A stretch of DNA of 64,000 bases from positions 62,001-126,000 of the forward strand of contig WFMF01000093.1 in NCBI GenBank assembly GCA_011033025.1, read 5' to 3'. This DNA comes from Beroe forskalii. Its lineage: Eukaryota; Ctenophora; Nuda; Beroida; Beroidae. Shown here piece by piece: positions 36,901-48,900 of the stretch (the first letter of the stretch is position 1; every line of letters starts with the position of its first letter). A program made the translations under genes and the position numbers. The notes under the pieces were generated by a model. The model ran no database searches, was not told the origin of the DNA, and worked only from the letters and a program-made list of their open reading frames with translations.

Positions 36901-39900
36901 GGGGGGCGTTGGGGCGGGGGCGGCGACCAGTATCATCTCCTCCACCACAGTTACAACTGAAGAAGTCAGATGTGTGGTGTTCAGTATTCAGTGTAATTGG
37001 TGCTTTAGTGGGAGGGAAGAGATATGCAAAAGGCTACTTTGAGAAAGTAAGAAAGCTACTTAGACTTGTAAATTGGAAATAGCTGCAACAGAGATATACC
37101 CTGAGAAATGAAAAAAGATTAACAAGAGGTGCTCATGAGGAATAAACCAAAATGAAGACAATTTAAAGAGAATAAAGCCAAAGAAGGAAGATGAAGAACA
37201 AGGAAGGAAACGAAGACAATAACAGAATAAGGTAGCAAAGAGAGGGTGTTGTCAATCATGTTACCTTTCAAGCGGTGCTGCATCATAATCCATATCCTCA
37301 GTTGTTGTTAGTTGGCAGGTGCCAGCTTTGAACTTCGCCCCATGAAAGTTGGGCCTGGAAATGACCACGCCGCATATAATGAGTGAGATTGTACCGCCTA
37401 TGATCAGGAGCAAGGATGTAGTTAAGAGGGAAATCTTGCACCAACCCATTTGACCCATGATGACGGATGTCAACCTACATTGATAGACTATTGTTATGAG
37501 TTGAACCCTGAAGGTTTTTCTTGTAGTTTTAAAATTTTCTATTGTCTATTTCCATTATCAATTGAATATAATATTATTATGAATATCTTCCTTATACTGT
37601 AGTAAATTAGCTAAGTACTAAATAATACTTTTCGTCAAAGACAAAAACAAAGAATATTGTAAATTACATAGAAATTGGAAGATATAATGTAAATAGTATT
37701 TAAAAAGTCATAAATTCAACAAAGCAAAGAGTTAATTGCAAAACAGTTACCTATTGAAATACTAAAATCTTTCTTGAAAACGCCTCTCATAAAACTGAAA
37801 TTTCAAGAAATTGTCTTCAAGTCCACTGACTCATAAAAAAACCCAGCGACTATAAAATCTAAGAGTCAAGCAGCAAGCTAAAGAAAGAAAACCCAAAAAC
37901 CAAACGCAAAGACTCCGCCTATTACTAAGAAAGCAAGGGGTATAAACACCCCCATATACCCCTTAGCATTGGAGTACTCCATCCAGAGGTACATCTTACC
38001 ATCATGTCCCCAACACTCGAACTCCTCGGAGTCCTTCAGGGACTCGTAGACTCTGCCCCAGTACCTTGGAGGGGGGTGACATGTGTAATTTTGCATATGT
38101 GAGTAATTGAGGCATTTTAAAGGGAACTCAAAAATCATTGGAATGAATTATATATGAGTAATTTGTATCGAAAATACAGAATTTGTTCAAAAGTCATCAA
38201 CATCAGAGAAATACCCAGTACCTCTCCACCATCGCCTCGTTGGAGGTGTAGCTTCTAGTGCAGGGAGGTATCACGAAGCAGCCTTTGGAGAGGGCCGAGT
38301 AGTCCCAATGGAAGGTTCCTGTTAGAGAATTAGAGATGTAGTCGAGGGAAGGGATGGTTAGACATTAGCTATAAGGTAAGGGTTCTAAAAACATAATTAT
38401 TTCATAAATTTATCTAATTCTAAACTACTAAACGGGGGATGGATCTACAAGAGATCCTAACAGAGTCCCTAGCACGGGACCTCCCTGTTGCCCTGATGGA
38501 AACGAATCTTTTACAGTTTTACCTCTCCAGGACATAAATCTATCAGAAATAGTAAATAACAATCAACTACTATTACAACAGTTCCGTTCACTGGATCCGA
38601 ACCAATGCCCCCTTCCCGGAATGTGCCCTTGATCACGACACAGGGATAGTAACTGTCACAGACCTTCTTACTGCCATCATCAGCACAGTCACACCTGAGG
38701 TAAGGATTGGAGTGAGCGTGTACCTGCACCAGGGCTACCACTTAGAAACATGATAAGTTGTTATATATTATCATACATTGGTTACCTGTTTATAGTCGAA
38801 TCTTTGTCGCTGATCTCTGTAGTTATGAATTGACAAGACCCTGGTTTGAACTTTGCCCCGTGGAAATTGGGCCTGGACACCAAAGCCCCGCATAGGATCA
38901 GTGCAAGTAGGGAGCCTACTATCAGGACCAGCACAATGGAGAACGCTATTAGCTTATCCCGGCCCCAACCAGATATCACATCCATCACTTGAAACGACAT
39001 CTACATTTGACGACTAATTACTTCCTTAATAGTGCAACTGCTATATATTTTGGTATGTTTTGTTGCAAAACTGTTAAAAACGATTACTTTTCGAAACAAC
39101 TCTTATTAGGATATATGTTCATCACTGTAGTGGTTGCAGTATTAGTATGTAATATGGTTCGTAATAATGGCTCGCCCCTTCGGGGCTCGACATGATTACT
39201 CACCGTATTACTAAGTTACTACACATGTCTTTCAGTCTATACCATCTGGACTGTTCATAAAATTGTAATCAAATTTATAGCTGAAATTTAATTCAGTCTT
39301 TCAATTTTAAGTTTGTAAGAAAATTGTTCTGGAAGCCATTTAATCTGTACAATATGCCGAAAAGTTCTTGAAATTTTGTTTTAGTTTTTTGACGACCATT
39401 TCTATCTCATTTATGAGCAAATCCTGAAATGTGGCCATTAAATTGAGAAATCTGTTATCAATAAACAATTGATATGTTCAGATCTCCATCAAATAATTGA
39501 AGGTGTCTGACAATAGCCAAAATAGATGATAATCATTGAGTGACATTTGGGGTCTCCAAGTGGTGCCCCCGTTGAGACTTTGAGAAAAACAAGTGTCAAA
39601 TACGCGTACAAACATTTTACAAACTTATAAACGAAGTACAAAACTAAACGAGCTCCAGAAAACGTCCATTCCACAAGAGGAATGTGCAGTTGCGGGTGAA
39701 GCTGCAGGAAACTGTATATTATTATTTTTGACACGAGAAATTATATAGCTATATAACGTAGAGCTGTAACGCATATTATTGAAGTTTTGAAGCTATTGGC
39801 ATCACTTTAACCTGTCAAACTTTCCTCACTTCCCATGACACTTCATATTAGATAATGTGTCTAAACTTCCAGCTATTCTACGGTAACTTTTTACCTCATG

Positions 39901-42900
39901 TATGCCAACTTCTTCTGCAGCCTCTTCCTAATCACATGAAATGTGAAGTTATGTTGCTTCAGTGTAATTGAGCTGCCAATTCCAGTGTTTAAGTTTACAA
40001 TATTATCCCTGATTTCCATTGCTTTGCACTGTAATATAGAAGTTTCACGATGTGAATATCTAAGTAAAGTGTGGAGAGGTATTCAGAAGGGGGATCAGTC
40101 AGCTTCGGGGAATTGCATCATACAGCGTTCTGATTGGTCGAGGATTTGTATCATATAGCGTTCTGATTGGTCGAGGATTTGCATCATACAGCGTTCTGAT
40201 TGGCCATTGGCCAAGCGCCTGTGAATTTCTCATCACGTGTTAATCACGTGGCAGTCACTTGACTACTTGGCTGCCAGTGACAGAGTCATGTTAACGGAAC
40301 GATATCATCTACTGCATTAAACTTGTCAGTTGCAATTGATGGCTGTTTCTATTGTGGCAAAATACTGCGCAATTTGGTCCAATATTAATATATTATTCGA
40401 CAAGTTCCTGTACTAGCAATTCTATTGTTATCGTTTCTGAAAAAATATATTCGACAAAAAGCTCGGTCACAAATATATTGAGCAAGGTAACAAAAATTTG
40501 CGCATTTGCGTGTGGCTGGAAATCCACACATAAAAATACTTAAAAATCATGATCAAAAGTAATACTGTTATAGAAAAAATAGGAGAAAATGACGGAAAAG
40601 TAAAGCGCAAGTTGATCTACCTTCATTGAATGTTATTACTTAGTATGCACTATGATACCAATGCAGTTTGCACTGTCGTTTTAACATAACATTACACGTC
40701 CACGTGCCACTCCATACAAGCTTTAAAGGCAGCTTATCAGAATGTACTTTGACAAGTTAGAAAAGGTTAATTGTGAGTTAAAAAAGTGTTGTGCAAACGT
40801 GTACGAATTCAAGACCTTGTATTATGTATGTACACTGCTGAAATTTTGTGAGCAGACGACTCTGGCTGCGGGTCTGCCTTAGAATTCATTAAAATCCACT
40901 TTAACTTTTGGTGGACGTCAATGAACCAACAGCGGACTTTTTGAGAGTCCACTGCCGAGTATTTGGTCCCCTGCGGAGTCCGGCGAATGAGTGCCGGTAT
41001 CCAAGGCGAACTTGAGTTCACTGGAACTCTGTCACTGGCGGAATAAAAAATCCGCGGTGGAGGTTTAATTAAATGTCAGGAAATCGAGAATTCTTGTCGT
41101 ACGCAATGCAGCAGTCAGCAACATAAGATAAATAACCCAGCACATGCTTGGTCCATTTGGGATTTAACATCCGGTTGAGACCCATGGGGTGAGGGTCTTT
41201 ACCAATATGGACACCAGGCACTGTGTCTATGTAGGTATTGTTATGGTCTAATATCAGAGGGTTCTATAGCTGAAGGGTATGCCACGTTTCACTGTGTACT
41301 GTGTATAATACAAGGTGTAAATGGGTGATAATTAGTTGAATAAACAACATGTACAACCATACCATACACATTATGTAAACATAAACACAGCTTGTGTTTT
41401 ATCTATAATGACAGCTGCCTATCGATAATTGATGTATGAGTTTATAGTAAGTTTATAATTTATATAGTAAGTACATAATATTATCATTACAAAATACACA
41501 AAGAAATAAACAAATAACGAAGGCCAGCAAACACATACATAGATGTTTTCATCACTTCGAAGTATGTTCACTATTTCATGTATACATCAAACTAAGACAG
41601 AATATCACAACTAAACATAACATACATACATACATAAATACGTCCTGAAATTTGTGGATATCAATACTGGGCCCTGGGGTCTCCTAGAAAGTACATGAAC
41701 ACTTATAATATAGAACTATAGGTCGAAGGAGTATCCTAATACCACATATATGTAGTGAGCGCGAAGCGCGAACTATATATAGACGCATTATTGGCCGAAG
41801 CGAAGCTGAGGTCAATAATGGTTTGTTTTGGACGAGGCGAAGCCGAGTTCAAAACAATGTGGTATTAGGTACTCCTGAGACCTATGGTGATATTACATGG
41901 CGAAACCACAAAAATTAACGTGCTAAAAATACGTAATAACGTGAAAAATAAACTTTGACAAGTAGCATACAGCCGTCAGACAGGTTGATGTGTAAATTTA
42001 CATCCGGGCCGGATCAGAACAAATTAGTGCTAAATCGTTGGTGGTGTGTCTTGCAGGAAGAATTACAGATTTTGCCATCAACCCACTGCTGTAAATCTTG
42101 ATAATGACGTCACTCTGAACATTTTGTTCATCGTGGAATATATAAATTCTATTACCACAGAATGCAGATCTATGTTTGTCCCATCCAAATTATGCAAATT
42201 CGATTGACACTTTACTGAGTTGCTATCATATAAGGGTTATAGGTTCGTTCCCGACCCTATAACCCCAGAAAATCCGGGGTTATAGGGTCGGAAACGACCA
42301 TATAACATGGGGTTATAGGGTCTGACCGACCCTTTAATATAGAAATACCCCGATGTATATGGTAGCAAATAAGGGCTTATGAGCCATGTAATATATAACT
42401 ATAGGACAGCATTGAGATGCATATTAGTGCATATTGTACGAGGCGAAGCCGAGTTCAATATGCACAATATGTATCGAAATGATGTCCTATAGTTATATTA
42501 TAGGGTGAGCAGAATATAAGTATGCATAAGCATGCATAATATGCATGTGAAAACTGAGGGAACCTTATAATATAATATAAACAAGAAAACCGTTGAATAG
42601 TACAAAAAAATCATTTAACAATACAAACGAGGACGTACACGTAAAAGCTGTATTAGTTTAAGCTAGCCTCCCTGCTATAAGATGAATATATAAAGTGTAC
42701 TTCGCCTCATGGGTGATAGGATATACAATACATTAGTTTATACATCACCTACATTTCAGTGAGTTCCAGCTTACCATTAGTTCTTTTATTATCCACAGAC
42801 ACATGTGGCATTGGCGCGCGCGGCGCGGGTTGACTCTTGGTGAGTTGACTCAACCCGTGCATCAACTATTTCATGGAGATATTAGCTACGGGCAAACAAA

Positions 42901-45900
42901 GATACATGCGGGTCAAATTCAATATTTAAATAAGGTTATAGTTTACACAAGTCAAATTCAATGAAATTATAGTTTACACAGAGTTTGTGATTTGATTACA
43001 GCAAAGTGTGTAGGTAATTTGATAAGAGCCGGGTTTCATCTGAATAATTACAAATACAATTACTGACTGACATCTTAGACTGGTAGATACGCTAGAGAAA
43101 AGTTGTGTTCATGAAGAGACCTCTTTACTTCTTTAATTGTTCCCGTACTTAAACATGAACAAGGGAACGTGTACCGTTCAGCGTATCAACTTACCCACCA
43201 GGACATTGTCCAATCAGCGTGCGAGATGGTTGTTGACCCGCGGCCTGAATGGTCAATGTCATGACCATGTAAGGATCCTATAGAAAAACAATACAAAACT
43301 GAAGACAAAATTGATAATGAAAAACTGATCGTGTGATCATTAGCTGCTTGTTCATTAGCGAGGAGTTGAACTTGCGAAGATTTATGATATACACAATGTA
43401 CAATGAACAATGTACAATGTACGCGGTGCTAATGTACAATATACATTGTACAATGTACAATGCAAATGGTGTAATAGTGTAATGTACAATTTACAATGTA
43501 CATGGTCTTAATGTGCAATCTTACAATGTACAGCAGTCCATTACATGAAATGTTCTTTGCATAAAACATGAACAATCCGAACAAAGTAGGATATCAGATT
43601 TGTGAACTGTATCATCAACTCCGCAAACATCGAGTGGACATCTAGACGAGCATCACCCCCGCAAACTTCCAAATGTACACTGATCAACACTGATCACGAA
43701 CTACACGTCACTAGTCAAAGCTACTGCTAAATTTAGAATATTCAGATTTCAGACTGATTCTTAAATTATTCAGATTTTAGACTGATAACTGGAAATATTC
43801 ACAAATTCTCTAAAATAATATGAAGGACGTTGTGTACGTTGTGTATGTAGATGAAATTAAATTCAAGAATGTCACACGACAGCCATTTCAACTTTACGTA
43901 CCACAGCCAATGCATCTTAAATTGTATTGCAAAGCTTTAAAAAGGTTTTTAAAGTTTTTACTAATCCACTACAATTTTTAAAGGTGTAGTTTGTACAATA
44001 CATTGCAAGTCACGTTACACAGTATACACGCCGTATCAGTGTACAAAGCACAAAAAAGAAAAGGAGAGTGGGAGGAAATACAGGAATACAATACTTGAAA
44101 TGAAATTTAAGTTGATTAGATTAAAACATCAAGTCGTATATCCAATGCATATCGAAGTCATTAATTTGACAATTTGTGATATGAATTATAATACCTACGT
44201 TATTATCGTGTGTGGCGCCATTGTGGCGCCTCCTTCAGTGATGTTACTGCAGTGGTGTCACTGTGGTGTCACTGCAATGGTGTCACTGTGGTGGTGTCAC
44301 TGCAGTGCTGTCACTGTTGTGTCACTGTGGTGTCACTGCAGTGGTGTCTCTGCAGTGGTGTCACTGCAGTGGTGTCACTGCAGTGGTGTCACTGTGGTGA
44401 CACTGCAGTGATGTCACTGTGGTGACACTGCAGTGGTGTCACTGCAGTGATGTCACTGCAGTGGTGTCACTGTGGCGCTGCATTCAGTTACCCCACCCCG
44501 CGTGGCTGGGTGTCTGGGAAGTGGGGTCAGTGGGAACAGTGGGAGTGGGGTCAGTGGGAACAGTGGGAAAGGTGGGAACAGTGGGAAGTGGGATCAGTGG
44601 GAAGTGGGAACAGTGGGTATTGCTCCAAAAAAGTGCTGACTCTTGGATTATCTTAAGATCCATTTTGGTTTGAAACGGATAAATTTGCAACAGCTTCAGA
44701 CGAACTGTAATTCTAAGTAACATCTCTATCAAATTTAGAAATTTCTAGAGCTAGCCTTCAAAGTTTCTATGTTTTTACAAGTTTTCCCCTTTCAGGTTGC
44801 AAGTAGTGTTGGGAGCAAGTATTACGATATGGAAGCTTCAGGGAGCAGTGATCACAGGTAAATTGTTGTACCATATTGTGTTGGATTGGAATGCTCTATG
44901 TTCTAACTTTCTGAATAAATGTACAATGTATAACAAGATTGGAATGTACTATGTTTTAAATAGATTTACAATTTAAAATGTACAATGTATAACAAGCAGT
45001 GTGTATTGTGAACATGGTTTAGTTTCCAATCTAATACTCTAATAGAGTGTACAGTGTACAGCAGCTTTTCCCTGATAATTGGTGCTTTTCAGCGTTACAA
45101 TTTTGCACTGTATAACTTTTTCGTGCTGGTTGAAAAGATGTAGATACTGCTATTCTGGGGGGGGGTATTCTTCTTCACCAGTCAACCTCCATCACCCCTG
45201 AGCCTCTTCTTTCACCCCCTCACTTCTCACCCCACAACCCTCCCATTTTCCCCTTTCAACCTTTCCTTGCCCCTTCCTTCCCCCTCTCTTCCCCCTTTAG
45301 CACCCCATTTTCTCCTCTCTTCCCCCTATAAACCATCTATTCCCCTTTTAACCCTCTTCCCCCTCAGATCGTCTCTGACCAGTGAGCCACATGCTCGTGT
45401 CCGGAGCATGTCCACTGACCACGCCCTCACACCTTCATCTGCCGGTGGAGTGGCGAGTGGGGGAGTGGCGAGTGGGGTGATGCATCCTGATAACTCTATG
45501 GTGGTGGTTATTGATCCTCTGGCAAGAAAACTATCCCACGGTAAGAAGCCCCCATCTACTTTGTTTGCGAGCTAGAAATTTTCTTGATTTTCAATGATCT
45601 GCTGATTTTTTCCTGGGTTTGATAAGCTTCAATGAAAATGAAATGAAATATTTACTAGGAATATTGAAAATATTAATTGAAACATACAAAATATTATGAT
45701 ATTTTCATCTGAAATAAAAAAGTAACCAATCACTGTGAAATCTCAAAGAAATAACTCAACAGTGCAATCTTTTTATCATAAGACTGATTAATTAATTTGT
45801 GATTAACTAGAATTAACCACGCTCATTACAGACCTGTCTGTTCATGAAGAGCTGGGGAATGGAGCTGCAGCTGTCGGTAAGAGAATTTAAAAGCATTAGG

Positions 45901-48900
45901 GGCCATCCATAAAGGACGTCCGCAAAATTTTGGCCATTTCAGACCTCTCCCTCCCCCGGACGTCCGCATTTTTCTTCAAAATCTTTTGGGTCATCATTTT
46001 TGGCAACAAAATTTCATGATTTTCTAGTGAAATAGCCGTCAAATCGCCCAAAACTTCCATGAATTGCGGACGTCCGCATTTGGCCAAACACCCCCTCCCC
46101 CTACGTCCGCAAACGTCCGCATTGGCCAGACTCCCCCCTCATTGCGGACGTCCTTTATGGATGGCCCCTTATTTCACTCTGGTACAAAGGTGATTTTTGA
46201 AGTAAAGTTATTAGGTCCTTTCTGTTGCGTTTTCGTCACTTTTCAGTTCAAGCCTTCTTGAGGTCACATTATACAGTAGCTAGCCGGAGTTAAAGGAGTA
46301 AAGGGGTCGGGTCGCATTTTATATTAAACCCTCCGCAGGTTATTCCCCTCTCTTGTGCGTGATAAATTAATAGACCCATAACTTGATAAATTGTTCTAAG
46401 GTAGTAAGGTATGAGAATGGGCTCATTGAATGAAATAGGACAGCACAGCACCAAATGTAAAATACTAGCAACACGCCAGCAATTAATGAAGTAACGAGTA
46501 CTTTATTAACCTAAAGAACCACATCGTTTGCGTTTGTACTTGTACTATTGAGTCAAGAGAGGATCGATAAAGTACTTATTAGCCAATTTTGAGGGTACTT
46601 GTAGGCGTGCAATAATAAGTAATATTGCACTCCTCACATTGGCTAATACACTAAGAGCATGGCAAATGGTCATGACGCTAATGAAATTATTGCACTCGGC
46701 TTCGCCTCGTGCAATAATTTGGTATTGTCGCACTCGGCCTGCTCCTCGTGCGACAATACAAATTATTGCACTCGGCTACGCCTCGTGCAATAATTTCTAT
46801 TAGCGCATTCCCAGCCATGCTCTAAGCGTATATTAATGCGACCCAATCCAAGACAGCACCTAAAGTACTAGCACTAAGACACAGCACAACACAAGTGTGT
46901 GTCAACAACTAACTCCCTTGACAATTCTACTGCAGCAAACATACTAAACTCTGTGTTATTAACGTTCAATAGATAAAATCCAAAATAATGATCATTTTGA
47001 TTCTGTGGCAGGTATTTAAACTGTAAGACAATTAATTGACTGACTTTTTTAGTTCCGATTCTTTAACACGGAACATGAATATTGGATTTGTGATGTTGGG
47101 GTGGGGGGCGGGGGCTAAAGTTTTGAGGGCTTAATGAATTTTGCAGGTTTATAATTTTTTCCAAGCTATATTGGATGAAACCCTCCGTAGACCATTTTGA
47201 ATGAAATAAGCCCGGGAGTCAACTTTTTCAGATTGGGCTCGCCCCATTTTTCGGTTACGTCCTTTTTCCTGTCATCGCACGATCTGAAATGAGGCCGCCT
47301 TACGGGAAAAGAGCTGTAGTTGTCAAGGAGTGATAAGTATTATGTTTATTTCAGACGGTGCCCCAGATCAGAACAACGTAGGAATTGCTCTTCCTCCAGG
47401 TAAACTGATTTAATTGGAAGTTCTTGAATATTAATTACCAGTTTTTCATCATTTTTGTAAAAAAGAGAAGAAAATTACTCCTTAGTTCGCATAACTAAGG
47501 AGTATATTCATTGAAAATATTACAACAACACGACGTTTTAATTTTTACAATTGAAGATGTTCGTAACCACTCTACTCGTCCTATTTCTGATTAAATTGAC
47601 GAAGAAATCCCTATTCTACACACCAGTTCGCATAAGATATCAACATATTATTATCGCTTGGTCTGGAGAATCCATGTTCAAATTAGCTCGAATAACTCAC
47701 AGTAGAAATACTCCACAACAGTAAACGCGCTGTAATCCTGGATTAGTAAATATTAATCCTGGATGATTTGGTGTAAGCGTAGTACTTTAGTTAATGTGCC
47801 AGGGCTCATGATTCAGTGGTTAAACGAATTACCACCCGTTGCTGTGAACGCGGGCTGCTGCTTTGAACCGTGAAGCATTTTTTTGGACCTAGTCTGGATC
47901 TGGTGCATGCAAAACGAATTGCTTGATACTCTGCAATTTTCCTGTCTTCCAGTTAGGCTTTCTGGCTTCAGCTTTGCGCCCCAATAGTAGCTAGTTGGTT
48001 TTATTGAAACCTTCTACTGTGTGTTCCAAAATGTTCTTAATGAGTCGCAAAGTTAACTCGTATTTCATTGAAAAGAATATATAAAGATATAACAGTCTAA
48101 GGGGTCACCTATTTTCAATGCAGTAGGTATAATTATTCAACTTTGGCGCCCTTCCTACTATCGATTCTTCCCAGTCCATTGAACTCTTCCACTAAATGGT
48201 TCTATGAGGGCAAATTTAGAGCAAATTAGTGGATTATTAGATTGCTTGATACTCTGTGCGCCTCAGAGTTTTGTTACAACAGCGATCAATGTATATCATT
48301 CTGAAGTTTAAAGCCGTGCGAGACGCACTAACATGATTGTACTCTTAATACTTTAATAGAGGGTCCCGGGCAACCCCGAAAACCCCCGAGTGGATATTAT
48401 AACAGTTGGAAAATTGGGGTTTAATTTTTCGGGTTCCGTTGTTATCAATGAACTGTAACACATTTGATAGCTATACTAGTATTTATAGATTTTGACCCCG
48501 CTGTTCCTGTCCAAATCCCTAAAGGTCAGGAGAATAGGAGATGAAGCACAAAGCTGCAATTTTCCTGTCTTCCAGTTAGGCTCTCTGGCTTCAGCTTTGC
48601 GCCCCCCAATAGTAGCTAGTTGATTTTATTGAAACCTTCTACTGTGTTTTGCAAAATGTTCTTAATGAGTCGCAAAGTTAACTCGTATTTCATTGAAAAA
48701 GAATATATAAAGATATAACAGTCTAAGGGGTCACCTATTTTCAATGCAGTAGGTATAATCATTCAACTTTGGCGCCCTTCCTACTATCGATTCTTCCCAG
48801 TCCATTGAACTCTTCCACTAAATGGTTCTATGAGGGCAAATTTAGAGCAAATCACCAAAAAGAGGTCAATCGCATAAAAAGTTTTCGCATGTTGCAAATT

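Larger units (their letters stand above)
47934..48852. repeat. ~290-bp direct duplication, 620-bp offset
   Basis: Bases 47934-48227 recur at 48554-48852 with few differences (shared TTTTCCTGTCTTCCAGTTAG through GAGGGCAAATTTAGAGCAAAT). Between them lie the dispersed repeat 48359-48500 and the candidate mini-exon. Confidence 0.85.

Noticed and set aside
40809-41021. 70-codon minus-strand frame
   Set aside because: Lies in a hairpin-rich repeat with duplicated GGACTTTTTGAGAGTCC-type palindromes; no splice support.
47808-47892. tRNA gene
   Set aside because: A- and B-box-like motifs only; no convincing acceptor stem or anticodon arm. Kept as a probable SINE head.
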